From DAOUEX01 sp034430235 (GTDB taxonomy: Bacteria; Chloroflexota; Anaerolineae; UBA2200), in contig CAYZGO010000001.1 in NCBI GenBank assembly GCA_964478075.1, positions 112,933-176,932 of the forward strand: 64,000 bases of DNA. Reading direction: 5' to 3'. The notes under the pieces were generated by a model. It was given only the letters and a program-made list of their open reading frames with translations. It ran no database searches and was not told the DNA's origin. The position numbers and the translations under genes are program-made. This document shows positions 32,372 to 41,618 of this stretch, piece after piece (the stretch's first letter is position 1; the number at the start of each line of letters is the position of its first letter).

Positions 32372-34741
32372 CTATGGCTCCAGAATGAGCAAGCCTTCTT
32401 TGCTGGCCTCGATGTCGGACTTTTCATACAGCATGGGATGATGCTCAACTGCCTGCCACGACGCGATCATGTCGCCGAAATGCTTGTGGAAGGGCTGCCC
32501 TGACTGCCCCGTGGTGTGCTGTGACCGGGAGTTGTGCCACTCACCAACGTCAATTACGTGGCGATAAGAGGCCACAACTCGCACAGAGAAATCGCCAGAG
32601 CTGTATCCAGCAGCGTCCACAGTGTCTCCAGTGCCACGCACCGCCACAGGCCCCCGGTTGAAGATCAGATTGAGCGGCTTCACGCTGCCCATAGGATGCT
32701 CGAACGTAGCCTGATGCAGGCGTCCCCACGTCCACTCGTGCGGCGCGTCGCCAAACTTGTTGCCCCAGAAGTCAAGGGCCTCCTGGAAGCTGCGGCTCAA
32801 GATATGGTCCCGACCCTCTACGTCAGGCGTGCTCACGTCGTCAAACCAGGGGTTGTCCTCGTCACCCATGATAGCCAGCAGCGCCATTGGCGAAGCCAGC
32901 CAGTCTTCAATCTTTGCTTCCTGCAGTTCATCGCCAAAGGTGTTGGCCAACAGTCGCCCGTACGTGACCTGGAAAATACCCGCACCGGCACTCTCGATAT
33001 CAGCACGGTAATCCCAATCTCGCAGCACCGTCATAGCACGCTCCTGGAGCCATCCGTCGGGTTCCAACGCCAGGATGTACGGCGTCAGTGTGGCCCCTGG
33101 GATGGAGTAGGTGTCGGCCTGGATGTCGCGGAAATCGTCAATGGTCAGGCTATCGTTGCCCTGCAAGAGCTCCGCGATGCGCTGAGCGCGGAACGGCGCG
33201 CTCCATTCGTGGGAGATAAAGTAGGGGTAATCGTCCGGGACGACCTTGTTGTTGGCAGTGACCACGTAGTGGTTGGGCGGGTTGTACACGAAAGGCAACT
33301 CTTTGAACGGAATATAGCCAGTCCACTCGTACTCCCCCGTCCAGCCAGGCGCAGGCACCAGACCCTGGCCCTTGGCACGAATGGGAATGTCACCGGGCAT
33401 CTGATAGCCAATGTTGCCCTGCCTGTCCGCGAACACAAAGTTCTGCGACGGAGCCTGCCAGTAGCGCAGAGCCTCGCGGAATTCGTCCCAGTTGCCTGCA
33501 CGGTCCAGCATGTACACACTGCGGAAGAGCTGGCCGCCCTCGAGTGCAGTCCAGCGCAGCGCTAATTGCTCCTTCGCTCCCGAGACCACGGGGGTCATGA
33601 TGGGGCCATGCCGTGTCACGCGCACATTCAGTTTGACTGGCTCGTCGCGGCCCTTGACCTTGATCTCCTCGTGAATGACCGTCACGTCTTCCCAACGGCC
33701 CTTGAATTCGTACTGATTGGGGTTGTCGGGATTGATCTTCTCCACGTAGAGGTCTTGAACGTCTGGCCCAACGTTGGTCACACCCCAGGCAATGTCGCGG
33801 TTGTGACCGATGATCACGCCAGGCGCTCCCGGGAACGAGGCCCCAATGACATCCAGCCCACCTCCCACCAGGTGAATCTCGTACCAGATGGATGGCATCT
33901 GGATGCCCAGGTGCGGATCGTTAGCCAGCATGGGCCTGCCGCTGGCCGTCTTGGAACCGTCAACGACCCAGTTGTTGCTGCCCAGATGCTGGCTCCAAAT
34001 ACCCAACAAGGACTTGACCGCGCTGTAGTCGGATAGGATGGCGGTGTCCAGCTCGCCGTAGCTTTTGGCTTCCGGCGGAATGATGAAGGGGCCCTGCTCT
34101 GGATACGGCGGAGTCAACTCGCGCGTCTTTTCCTCGCCAAACGCAGCGATCAACTGCGCGCGCAAGAGTTCGTACTCCCAGTTTCCACCCAGGTCCATGC
34201 ACATCACCTTGCCCCAGGCCAGTGTGTCCATAGGCGTCCAGGGCTCGGGCTTAAACCCCAGCAGTGTGAACTCTAGCGGCAGACTGGCCTTGTGCGTCTC
34301 GATGAAGGCATTCACTCCATCAGCGTAGGCCTGCAGCACGTTGATGGTCTCCGCTGGCAGAACCGCGAGATCGGCCTGAGCGGCACGGTAGAGACCAATG
34401 GTGCGCAGGAAGCGGTCGGATTTGAGCGTGGCCTCCCCCAGCACTTCGGAGAGTCGCCCCGCCCCCACCCGCCGATTGAACTCCAACTGCCACAAGCGGT
34501 CCTGGGCATGCACGTAACCCTGAGCGAAGAACACGTCGTGTTCATTCTGGGCAAAGATGTGCGATACACCCCACTCGTCGCGGTAGATCTCCACCCGGTC
34601 TTGCAGGCCAGCGACCTGCAATGTGCCGTTGGTCTTGGGAAAAGCGCGACGAACAAAGAGGTAAGCACCGCCACCGCCAAGCATCAGCAGCACCAACACT
34701 GCGACCAGGATACCAAGCACAACTCTGCGCAGGACTCTCAT
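32372..34741 (-). CDS. Penicillin acylase family N-terminal nucleophile hydrolase
   Basis: A 789-residue protein with an N-terminal membrane anchor (about residues 5-30), so it acts outside the membrane. The alpha part contains VEIYRDEWGVSHIFAQNEHD and AQGYVHAQDRLWQLE. Autocatalytic cleavage would expose Ser255 of GSNNWVVDGSKTASG, and the beta chain has ANDPHL and a long C-terminal part. These enzymes hydrolyse amide bonds of penicillins or acyl-homoserine lactones; substrate unknown here. AAAGGAGGAGAAC precedes the ATG. It is divergent from the VapBC-like pair. Confidence 0.88.
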   Translation of the reverse strand: MRVLRRVVLGILVAVLVLLMLGGGGAYLFVRRAFPKTNGTLQVAGLQDRVEIYRDEWGVSHIFAQNEHDVFFAQGYVHAQDRLWQLEFNRRVGAGRLSEVLGEATLKSDRFLRTIGLYRAAQADLAVLPAETINVLQAYADGVNAFIETHKASLPLEFTLLGFKPEPWTPMDTLAWGKVMCMDLGGNWEYELLRAQLIAAFGEEKTRELTPPYPEQGPFIIPPEAKSYGELDTAILSDYSAVKSLLGIWSQHLGSNNWVVDGSKTASGRPMLANDPHLGIQMPSIWYEIHLVGGGLDVIGASFPGAPGVIIGHNRDIAWGVTNVGPDVQDLYVEKINPDNPNQYEFKGRWEDVTVIHEEIKVKGRDEPVKLNVRVTRHGPIMTPVVSGAKEQLALRWTALEGGQLFRSVYMLDRAGNWDEFREALRYWQAPSQNFVFADRQGNIGYQMPGDIPIRAKGQGLVPAPGWTGEYEWTGYIPFKELPFVYNPPNHYVVTANNKVVPDDYPYFISHEWSAPFRAQRIAELLQGNDSLTIDDFRDIQADTYSIPGATLTPYILALEPDGWLQERAMTVLRDWDYRADIESAGAGIFQVTYGRLLANTFGDELQEAKIEDWLASPMALLAIMGDEDNPWFDDVSTPDVEGRDHILSRSFQEALDFWGNKFGDAPHEWTWGRLHQATFEHPMGSVKPLNLIFNRGPVAVRGTGDTVDAAGYSSGDFSVRVVASYRHVIDVGEWHNSRSQHTTGQSGQPFHKHFGDMIASWQAVEHHPMLYEKSDIEASKEGLLILEP

Positions 34742-34784
34742 GTTCTCCTCCTTTGTTCTTGGAATGCACGGCGATTTCGAACTG

Positions 34785-34825
34785 TTGACATCCCAACTTG
34801 CCTGTGCTATAATCTAATCAGATTT
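34785..34825 (+). promoter_or_regulatory. Consensus promoter and inverted repeat of the VapBC-like pair
   Basis: TTGACA (34785-34790), 17-base spacer, TATAAT (34808-34813): near-perfect. AATCTAATCAGATT directly after is an inverted repeat placed to act as operator for the antitoxin complex. Confidence 0.8.
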
Positions 34826-34852
34826 GGCGATTGACCCCAAGGAGATACTCTG

Positions 34853-35071
34853 ATGGACAGTGAAATGAAGGCCCTGGGCAAGACTACCTTTCTCTCCCCC
34901 AAGCTCAAAGAACTCAGCAGAAAGGTGCGCATTATCCGCTTTGGCCTCGTTCGTGAGGCCACGGAAAGCCCCTGGGACAAGCTGGCAGGCATGTTTAGCA
35001 CGAGCAAAGCAGTGAACATCGAGGAGATGCTTGATGCCCGAGGCTTCGAAGAGACAGCCGACTATTCTTAG
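34853..35071 (+). CDS. Antitoxin-like protein of a PIN toxin pair
   Basis: A 72-residue charged protein (KALGKTTFLSPKLKELSRKV, VNIEEMLDARGFEETADYS). Its size, position before and 38-base overlap with a PIN-domain gene mark it as a VapB-type antitoxin, though no standard DNA-binding fold is obvious. AAGGAG precedes the ATG by eight bases. Confidence 0.65.
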   Translation: MDSEMKALGKTTFLSPKLKELSRKVRIIRFGLVREATESPWDKLAGMFSTSKAVNIEEMLDARGFEETADYS

Positions 35072-35597
35072 CTTTCACGACGCGCCACCGGAAATCGCCT
35101 ATCTCGATCCGGCTTTTCTCCTTAACGTGCTAGTGACAGAATCCACCTACCATGCGGATTGCGTTGCGTTTGCCAAGCGCCTGGAGGAAGCCAAAGCGCT
35201 CTTGGCGCTCTCCAACCTAGGATTGGATGAGGTCTGGTTCATTCTATTGCGGCTTCAAGCAGTGAACGAACACGGCCAGAAGGGGTGGCTCTCATTTCTA
35301 AAGGACAACCCCAGCAAGGTGACGGCCTATTGCCAAGAGCTGGAAAAGGCCACATTGCAGATCCTGGAGATACCCAACTTGGTCCTGATAGAGGTCATCA
35401 CTGATCAATCCTTACAGGCCTTAGGCCTCATCAGCAAGTGCGGACTGCTCCCCAGAGATGCCATTCATGCCGCAGCCACTCTTGACACAGGCATTGAGAC
35501 CATCATCACCACTGATGCTGATTTCGCCGTCGTGCCAGGACTTCGGATCTACACTTGCAATCCCAGAGCTCTTCAGCACGATCCTCGCTACGAGTGA
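35034..35597 (+). CDS. PIN-domain toxin (VapC-like)
   Basis: A 187-residue PIN ribonuclease-type protein. Acidic metal ligands are visible at YLDPAFLLNVL, in the central LGLDEVW segment, at PRDAIHAAATLDTG and in IITTDADF. VapC toxins cleave tRNA or rRNA. The ATG 35034 overlaps the antitoxin gene, with GAGGAG seven bases upstream inside that gene. It is somewhat longer than typical VapC (about 130-150). Confidence 0.78.
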   Translation: MPEASKRQPTILSFHDAPPEIAYLDPAFLLNVLVTESTYHADCVAFAKRLEEAKALLALSNLGLDEVWFILLRLQAVNEHGQKGWLSFLKDNPSKVTAYCQELEKATLQILEIPNLVLIEVITDQSLQALGLISKCGLLPRDAIHAAATLDTGIETIITTDADFAVVPGLRIYTCNPRALQHDPRYE

Positions 35598-35784
35598 TTC
35601 GTGGGCTTCGCGCGATTAAGGCCCCCGAAAGAACAGCTTGAGCATTGGCCCCGAGCGACTCTGCTTTGCAGACTCCCATCTTCACTTGTCCCCGTCACTG
35701 GTTCCCCACCATCTGTCCGTTCCTCTCCGCCTCGCGAATCACGTAACGGCCATAGCGGAGCCCCGTCCATAGAGACAATCCGTA

Positions 35785-36225
35785 CTACGAATCCGTCTTC
35801 TCCTTTTCCTGACAGTCGGGACAGATGCCGAACAAGCCAAAGTGATCCATGCGCGGAATAAACCCGTAATGCTCCCGCACCGCTTCACGCAGCGGATCGA
35901 GGAAGGAGTCCGGCACCTCAATGATGCGGTGGCATCTTAGGCAGACGAGATGGTGATGGGGGCGATCGGCGATGTACTCGTAGACGCGACGGCCACCACC
36001 CAAATCAGTCTCTGCCACGAGCTTCACTTCCTTCAGCCACTGCAGATTGCGGTACACTGTGGGAACAGTCAGAGTGGGATGCTCTGGTTTGAGGCGCTCC
36101 AGCACTTCCTGCACGCTCATGTGGCCCGGGTCAGCTCTGATGACCTCCAGAACCGCCAGGCGCTGCGGCGTCAGACGGTACCCCTTCTCTCGCAGGCGCT
36201 GTACTGTATCCCGGTGATGGCTCAT
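35785..36225 (-). CDS. Fur-family metal- or peroxide-responsive repressor
   Basis: A 146-residue Fur protein: winged HTH (GYRLTPQRLAVLEVI, TVPTVYRNLQWL), the metal site HHHLVCLRCHRIIEV and the second cysteine pair CPDCQ near the C-terminus, giving the structural zinc site. Whether it senses iron, zinc or peroxide cannot be told. ATG 36223-36225 is preferred with CAGGAG upstream. No obvious regulated transporter is next to it. Confidence 0.9.
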   Translation of the reverse strand: MSHHRDTVQRLREKGYRLTPQRLAVLEVIRADPGHMSVQEVLERLKPEHPTLTVPTVYRNLQWLKEVKLVAETDLGGGRRVYEYIADRPHHHLVCLRCHRIIEVPDSFLDPLREAVREHYGFIPRMDHFGLFGICPDCQEKEKTDS

Positions 36226-36354
36226 AGCAGGACTCCTGGTTACACACATATCACAGTCTCATTCTATCCGCTAATGTGAAATCGGTCAAGCGTGCCAGGT
36301 AGAGCCTGGCAGCTTGGAGGGGAATGGATCAAGTGCGACACGGCTAGGGGAATT

Positions 36355-36422
36355 CACCGCAGAGACGCGGAGGACACAGAGGTTTTCCTGATTTCTTCGC
36401 GAACTCCGTGTCTCCGTGGTTC
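36355..36422. repeat. CACCGCAGAGACGCGGAG dispersed repeat, copy 1
   Basis: An imperfect inverted repeat: ACCGCAGAGACGCGGAGGACACAGAGG pairs loosely with GAACTCCGTGTCTCCGTGGT (both given in part here, split for length). A related half-copy lies at 53782-53813. Confidence 0.65.
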
Positions 36423-36747
36423 AACAGGCATTCCAAGACGACACTACCACCTGCCGTTACCTGTATCGCACCTGTCCGAGGAACGGGACTACCGCTTAGA
36501 CGTCGCCCTCCTGCCCGACACGGATTGCCAGCACCTGACCAGCGACATCAAACGAGCCCGCGCCCTGCTTATTGCCGAATGGCTGCGTAGAGGGAACACT
36601 TGCCAGCCGACTATCCATACTCCTTCTCGCTGGCCATGCGCACACATCCATCGAGGTCAGGCTGGAAACTTCCCGTGGCAAGCTGCGTAGTGTATAATGG
36701 ATGCGTTGCCACAGACATCCCAATTCTGGCATCACAAGGAGGCAAGC

Positions 36748-37269
36748 ATGGACCAAACGCGCAGACTAACCATCGTCGTCGGACTGCTTCTCATCATGTT
36801 CGGTGCATTTCTCCTGATAGTGCAGCTTGTGCCTGGGCTGGAGATGTGGCTAGACCCTGGGTATTGGTGGCCACTCGTAGTCGTGGCCCCTGGCGTACTG
36901 CTGCTCCTACTGGCCTTGCTGATCCGCGTACCGGCGCTGGCCGTGCCAGCGAGCATCATCATGGGTGTCGGTGGGCTGCTCTTCTGGCAGAATGCCACTG
37001 GCAACTGGGATAGCTGGGCCTACGCCTGGGCGCTGATCCCTGGTTTCATCGGCTTAGGCATCATCCTGACTGGCTTGCTCAGTGCCAAGTTCTCCCAATC
37101 GCTTGGCATAGGCTTGGGGATGATGGTCATCAGCGCAGTGCTCCTTACCGTGTTTGGATCGCTGTTCGGCGCCCTGAACGTGTCGGGCATCTACTGGTCA
37201 GCGCTCTTGATCGCGCTGGGCGTGCTCATGCTAGTGAGGGCATTGCTGCGCTTCAGACCGGGTGGATGA
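36748..37269 (+). CDS. Membrane protein with LiaF-like/DUF5668-type helices
   Basis: A 173-residue protein with five or six membrane helices in repeated pairs (TIVVGLLLIMFGAFLLIVQL; GYWWPLVVVAPGVLLLL; WALIPGFIGLGIILTGLL; GIYWSALLIALGVLMLVRAL). The YWWPL and YWSALLIALGVL motifs recall the membrane part of LiaF/DUF5668 proteins, which tune envelope stress responses. AAGGAGGCAAGC precedes the ATG. Its last codons overlap a gene fragment on the other strand. Confidence 0.65.
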   Translation: MDQTRRLTIVVGLLLIMFGAFLLIVQLVPGLEMWLDPGYWWPLVVVAPGVLLLLLALLIRVPALAVPASIIMGVGGLLFWQNATGNWDSWAYAWALIPGFIGLGIILTGLLSAKFSQSLGIGLGMMVISAVLLTVFGSLFGALNVSGIYWSALLIALGVLMLVRALLRFRPGG

Positions 37270-37453
37270 AGGGGAAGCGGCTCAGCACGTCCGCCACGTG
37301 CAAGACGTCGTACGAGATCAAGGGGTACTTGGGCCTGCGGAAAGTCGTGTCAATGTCGAACACGTGGATCTTGCGCTCGGTCTGGTACTCCCACTGCCAG
37401 AGGAGCATCTCGGCACCGATGTGTGTGGCCGGGCTGTCCAGCAGACCAGGCAC
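37262..37453 (-). pseudogene. Fragment duplicated from the 38179 gene
   Basis: Encodes LLDSPATHIGAEMLLW, YQTERKIHVFDIDTTFRR and DVLHVADVLSRFPF, closely matching the middle of the toroid-like protein at 38179-39183. Only about 64 codons are present. Confidence 0.8.
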
Positions 37454-37503
37454 CCCTCGGGCCGAAGCCTGGGTCAAGGGACGACCTGCGCTATCGGTGC
37501 TGG

Positions 37504-37728
37504 CTAGGCCTTGCGCAAGCGCCAACGAACCAGCAGTCGGCGGATCCGGTTGTGTCGCTCGCGGGTGAGCGGGCAAAACCACGCCACCACGATTGCGCTG
37601 ACCAAGGACATGGCTCCCACCGGGCCTGTCAGAACCCGGATTGCCCACAAGGCCGTTTCCGATTGACTGAATTGCGTGGCCCCTTCCGGCGGAGCCCGAT
37701 AGCCGAACCAAGCCAGCGCCTGAGCTAC
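37504..37728 (-). pseudogene. C-terminal fragment of a GPH/MelB-type sugar transporter
   Basis: About 74 codons ending at TAG 37504-37506: LAWFGYRAPPEGATQFSQSE, ALWAIRVLTGPVGAMSLVSA, and CPLTRERHNRIRRLLVRW. This pattern is the last two helices and cytosolic tail of glycoside-pentoside-hexuronide symporters. The rest of the gene is absent. Confidence 0.65.
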
Positions 37729-37731
37729 CGA

Positions 37732-38079
37732 CTACACCGAGCGCTGGATCTCATCCAGTGTAGCCCGCGCATCCGGCGCGAAGCCAAAAAAGCGCTCCAA
37801 CTTTTCGCAAACGTAATCGGCGCAGTGGGCGCAGTTGACGACGCCCCACGGCATGGCACAGGCGCGGATCTCGCACTCAGAGCAATGACTGCACTTCCGA
37901 CCCTCATCGGTCAAACAGCCGTCGCAGATAACGGACTCCACAGTGATGTTGGGCGCGTTGTATTCCTTCCGCCACTGCGCGGCCACCTGCTCTAGCGCAG
38001 CTCGGTCGTCTGCCTGGGTAGCCAGGTAGGCCGAGCAGTCGCTGCATACCAGTCCGCAGTAAGCAATGATTTTGTCCAT
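37732..38079 (-). CDS. DUF3795 cysteine-rich protein
   Basis: A 115-residue protein with many cysteines: IAYCGLVCSDCSAYLAT at the N-terminus, CDGCLTDEGRKCSHCSECEI in the middle and NCAHCADYVCEKLE toward the end. It matches DUF3795, a putative metal-binding protein frequent in anaerobes, function unknown. GAGGAGGGAG precedes the ATG. Confidence 0.85.
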   Translation of the reverse strand: MDKIIAYCGLVCSDCSAYLATQADDRAALEQVAAQWRKEYNAPNITVESVICDGCLTDEGRKCSHCSECEIRACAMPWGVVNCAHCADYVCEKLERFFGFAPDARATLDEIQRSV

Positions 38080-38178
38080 CAGACTCCCTCCTCTTGAAAT
38101 CCTTGTTTGCCTTCAATCCAGCAGGGTTCGACTCTCATTGTAGCACTGAGTAGGGGGATAGCCAAACGTCCGATGGCC

Positions 38179-39183
38179 TCAAGCCATCTGTCCTATCCGC
38201 CTTTGCACTCGCAGCACCAGGAAGGTGAGCCACGGCGAGGGATGCTTTTTATCGGCGAAGGACCAGCCTTCCCAGGCGCGGTACATGGAGCCAGCGGTGT
38301 AGCGTCCCTTCCTTCGACTGTGCTCAGGACAGGCCTCGTCGGCTTGCGCGGTGATCGTCTCCACCATCGCACGAAAGCGGGCGTCAGCGTAGACGAAGGG
38401 GAAGCGGCTGAGCACATCCACCACGTGCAAGATGTCGTACCACACGAAGGGATACTTGAGCTTGCGGAAAGTGGTGCCGATACCGAACATGTAGATCTTG
38501 CGCTCGGTCTGGTGTTCCCAGTGCCAAAGGAGCATCTCGGCACCCGTACGCGTGGCCGGGCTGTCCAGCAGATCAGGCACCTGGGCCAAAGCCTTCAGCG
38601 CGTAGACGTTGACGATGGGGCAAGGGTCGGCCCTGCGTCCTGGCCCCTTAAATTTGCCCAGCTCTGGCGCGGCGACGCATCGCCAGCCGTTGTCGTCTAC
38701 CAGACCAACCAGGTGATCCACTGCCCGCTGCACGCGCCCATCGCCGCCCAGCCCCATGGCCAGCAGGGCGTAGAGCAGCGTCGGCGCGTCGCACAGTATC
38801 CACGTCCACATGTCCTCACCTGTGCCACCAAACGCCTTGGGAATGTTCACCAGAGTCTGACAGGCCCCCTCCGCCGACTGGTGGGCCATCACGGCCTCGA
38901 TGCCGGCAGCCATTCCGTGATCGTCGGCCCGCACGCCGAAATCGGCCAGCGTGCTGAACTTGTAGATGGGATGGCTAGCATCGTTGTGCCGGTTGAGGGG
39001 GCGGCTGGGCCAGGTAGCGGCCTCAGCGATGAGCCCCTGCACCTGCGGGTGGGCCAGCATCTCAGCGCGCGCAGCGCGCACCTCGGGGTCGTCCTCGCGC
39101 CGGTCAAGCAGGTCGACCAGGGTTCGATAGCGCGTCCAGGGTTCGTCCGATTCCAGCAGCCAGTGAATCAGATCAGTTGTCAT
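38179..39183 (-). CDS. Terpenoid-cyclase/prenyltransferase-like alpha-toroid protein
   Basis: A 334-residue protein of repeated helical hairpins (WTRYRTLVDLLDR, HGMAAGIEAVMAHQSAEGA, DAPTLLYALLAMGLGGD, WYDILHVVDVLSRFPF), the pattern of alpha/alpha toroid proteins; no catalytic Asp-rich motif is clear. Residues around ACPEHSRRKG come from a palindromic repeat (38306-38334) inserted in the gene, making a non-conserved loop. AGAGGGGG precedes the ATG. Its centre is duplicated at 37262-37453. Confidence 0.6.
   Translation of the reverse strand: MTTDLIHWLLESDEPWTRYRTLVDLLDRREDDPEVRAARAEMLAHPQVQGLIAEAATWPSRPLNRHNDASHPIYKFSTLADFGVRADDHGMAAGIEAVMAHQSAEGACQTLVNIPKAFGGTGEDMWTWILCDAPTLLYALLAMGLGGDGRVQRAVDHLVGLVDDNGWRCVAAPELGKFKGPGRRADPCPIVNVYALKALAQVPDLLDSPATRTGAEMLLWHWEHQTERKIYMFGIGTTFRKLKYPFVWYDILHVVDVLSRFPFVYADARFRAMVETITAQADEACPEHSRRKGRYTAGSMYRAWEGWSFADKKHPSPWLTFLVLRVQRRIGQMA
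38306..38334. repeat. CCTTCGACTGTGCTCAGGA palindromic element inside a gene
   Basis: An imperfect palindrome encoding PEHSRR on the minus strand. A related element (CCTGCGACTGCGCTCAGGA, 46351-46369) forms the C-terminal PERSRRR of the NuoF-GltD fusion. Confidence 0.7.
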
Positions 39184-39694
39184 AGGGTACCCCCTCTTGT
39201 CTCAGTTTGTGTTCATCGTCGTATCTCAGTCAACCCAAGTCAACATTGGATGCCAAAGCCAGTTCCTTCACCTTCTGGTTGGGCCGCCACTGCAGGAGCA
39301 CAGTTAGCGTGACAAGTCGTTTTGCAGTATTCGCCATAGCATTCTCTCCCAACCGCCCCAAGGATGAGACAGCCTACCTTCATATTCTACACCAGGTTTA
39401 TGACAATCGATGGCATAGTTGTAGCGCAATCTGGGGCAAAATCAATATGAGGACTTGGACTGCCTTGGCTTGCTATAGAGAAAGGGGTATCCGGAGCAGA
39501 GATCAACGAAGACAGCCACCTACGCTGCCATCTTGGCCCGTCTCATGGCTCCAACCAGACAGGGATGTCGAAGTGAGGATGTGATCCTGCGTCTGCACAG
39601 CAGGCGCTGACAAGACAACAACCCATCCCGATGATGGCTTGCATTCTCCTGCCCTTCACAAGTCCTCACGTGAGGGCCTGCGAAGGGCACTTCA
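39184..39694. other. Intergenic, no gene seen
   Basis: About 510 bases upstream of the toroid-like gene; no supported gene, promoter or hairpin. Confidence 0.5.
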
Positions 39695-39997
39695 CTACTT
39701 GTTCCAGAGCTCGACAGGTTGTACGTACAGCGACCTCACCAGAGCACCGTAGCCAGTCCGCTCTAGCACTTCATCATCGTCAACGATGTGGGTGTCAATC
39801 GTATGGCACAGCGCGTTGGATTTGGGACACTCAAGTCGCTTGACCTCTTCGGCGATCGCTGAGCTCAGCATGTTAACGACCGACGACAGAGCCGCGCTTT
39901 TGCGACTGGCCCAGACAATCATATTGATGGCTCGCGGGAAGCCAGAGCGATCGCAGATAGGTTCGTCCATATGGGTCGCGCGGCAAGGCTCTCCCAC
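39695..39997 (-). CDS. Unrecognised small ORF, possibly the end of a decayed gene
   Basis: About 100 codons (INMIVWASRKSAALSSVVNM, SNALCHTIDTHIVDDDEVLE, LVRSLYVQPVELWNK). The composition looks protein-like, but there is no good ribosome site and I recognise no family. It lies just downstream of the glutamate-synthase-like gene on the same strand. It may be the 3' end of a gene whose start has been lost. Confidence 0.3.
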   Translation of the reverse strand: MGEPCRATHMDEPICDRSGFPRAINMIVWASRKSAALSSVVNMLSSAIAEEVKRLECPKSNALCHTIDTHIVDDDEVLERTGYGALVRSLYVQPVELWNK

Positions 39998-40039
39998 TAC
40001 GTCCTGTTCAGACGGCGGGTGTCCTCACCCCACGTTCGG

Positions 40040-41587
40040 CTACGCCCCCCGCCCATTCTCCCACCAGGGCAACCTTCTCTCATAACCGATCAGCTTGAGC
40101 CCGGTGATTGCGGCGGTGTTGAGGTCCATGGCCCGCAGGTCCTCTTCGCTCAGGTCCCTGATGTCGTCGTGCCCGGAGAGCATGGTCAGCATTTTGATCT
40201 CCTCAGCCGTAACTTTGATAAAGTTAGCCAGTCGCTGACCAGCCTCTTCAGGGTCGAGCCGGGCGCGGAGTTCTGGGTCTTGAGAAGTGATACCGTAGGG
40301 GCAGCGGCCAGTGTGGCAGGCCATGCAGGCACGGCAGCCCATGGCGATCTCGGCGGCTGCACCGAAGCCAACGCCGTCGGCGCCCATGGCCATCGCCTTG
40401 TAAGCATCCAGCCCGCTGCGCATACCACCCAGGACAAAGAGCTTGACCTTACGATGGACACCCATGTCCTTCAAAGCCTGCACGGCTGGCGGTATCAAAG
40501 CCACCGTCGGAATGCCCACGCCCTGGGTGACCACGGCCGGCGAACAGCCCGTGCCGCCTACCAGCCCGTCAATGGAGATAGCATCTGCCCCGGCCTCGAC
40601 GCAGGCACTGACGTCTTCATAAGGGCGGCTGGGGCCGAGCTTGAAGAGGATGGGCACTTTATAGTCGGTTACGTCGCGCAGGAAGGCGACCGTGCGCTTC
40701 ATATCCTCCAGATCCTGCACGTCGTAGTAGCGGCAGGGGGAGAGGGCATCGCTGCCCACTGGGATGCCCCGCACCGCGGCTATCTCTTCGGTGACCTTGA
40801 CCCCCAGCAGGTGACCGCCCATGCCCGGCTTGGCACCCTGACCGATCTTGATCTCGACCCCATCGCCGGCACGGACAAAGTTGGCCGACACACCCCAACG
40901 GCCCGTGGACCACTGGACGACCAGGTGGCCGCCCGGTTCCCACCGCTTCAGTGTGCGCTCTTCGTTCTCGTACCCTTTGATCAACCAGGTTTCGTCTTTC
41001 AGCAATCCGCCCTCGCCGGTATTGCTGATGATCCCTGTCTGAGCAGCCCCAATGGCCAGCGCCATCCTGGCTTCTCTGGAGACCGCGCCGAAGGACATGG
41101 CGGCGAAGAGGAGCGGGTAGGGAAGACGTATTGGATTCTCACACGTATCCTCGCCGATGACCAACTCCAGGTTGCACTCCTCCCGATACTTGTCGCGGGG
41201 AGCAGGCGAGGCGATTTGGGAAGGTACGACGGTAATGTTGTCGAAGCTGGGCGCGTGGCCCATGGTGCCAAAGCCACGCAGCATGTACTCGCCGGTCTGT
41301 GCCTTGTAGTGGATTTCCTCCACCTGCGGGAAGGTCCACGGCGAACGCACCAGGAACTCCGATTCAGCGGGATTGATGCGGATAGCGTCCTCCGGACAGA
41401 ACTCGGCACAGATGCGGCAGCCGACGCAGGCATTATAGTTCCCAACGTGGACGCTCCCTGCGCCATCAATGGCAAACACGTCGTAAGGACAGACCTCGAC
41501 GCAGGTGGCGCATTTGCCGGGCATCCTGGTATTGATACACCGGTCTTTCATCACAGTGACACAAAATGTCCCATTAACTGGTGGCAT
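40040..41587 (-). CDS. Glutamate synthase FMN-domain protein with N-terminal ferredoxin (GltB2-like)
   Basis: A 515-residue protein. Residues 20-75 form a ferredoxin-type domain (CATCVEVCPYDVF, CVGCRICAEFCPEDAI). The rest is the FMN-binding TIM barrel of glutamate synthase: AMSFGAVSREARMALAIGA, ISNTGEGG, IKIGQGAKPGMGGHL, and the 3Fe-4S cysteines CRACMACHTGRCPYG. No class II glutaminase domain is present, as in the split archaeal-type enzyme where that domain is separate; it is not found in the window. Without it the barrel may use free ammonia or serve as an electron-accepting FMN unit. It is the last gene of the seven-gene redox cluster. Confidence 0.88.
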   Translation of the reverse strand: MPPVNGTFCVTVMKDRCINTRMPGKCATCVEVCPYDVFAIDGAGSVHVGNYNACVGCRICAEFCPEDAIRINPAESEFLVRSPWTFPQVEEIHYKAQTGEYMLRGFGTMGHAPSFDNITVVPSQIASPAPRDKYREECNLELVIGEDTCENPIRLPYPLLFAAMSFGAVSREARMALAIGAAQTGIISNTGEGGLLKDETWLIKGYENEERTLKRWEPGGHLVVQWSTGRWGVSANFVRAGDGVEIKIGQGAKPGMGGHLLGVKVTEEIAAVRGIPVGSDALSPCRYYDVQDLEDMKRTVAFLRDVTDYKVPILFKLGPSRPYEDVSACVEAGADAISIDGLVGGTGCSPAVVTQGVGIPTVALIPPAVQALKDMGVHRKVKLFVLGGMRSGLDAYKAMAMGADGVGFGAAAEIAMGCRACMACHTGRCPYGITSQDPELRARLDPEEAGQRLANFIKVTAEEIKMLTMLSGHDDIRDLSEEDLRAMDLNTAAITGLKLIGYERRLPWWENGRGA

Positions 41588-41618
41588 GATACCTCTCCTT
41601 CAATCAGTCTCGCAGCCG

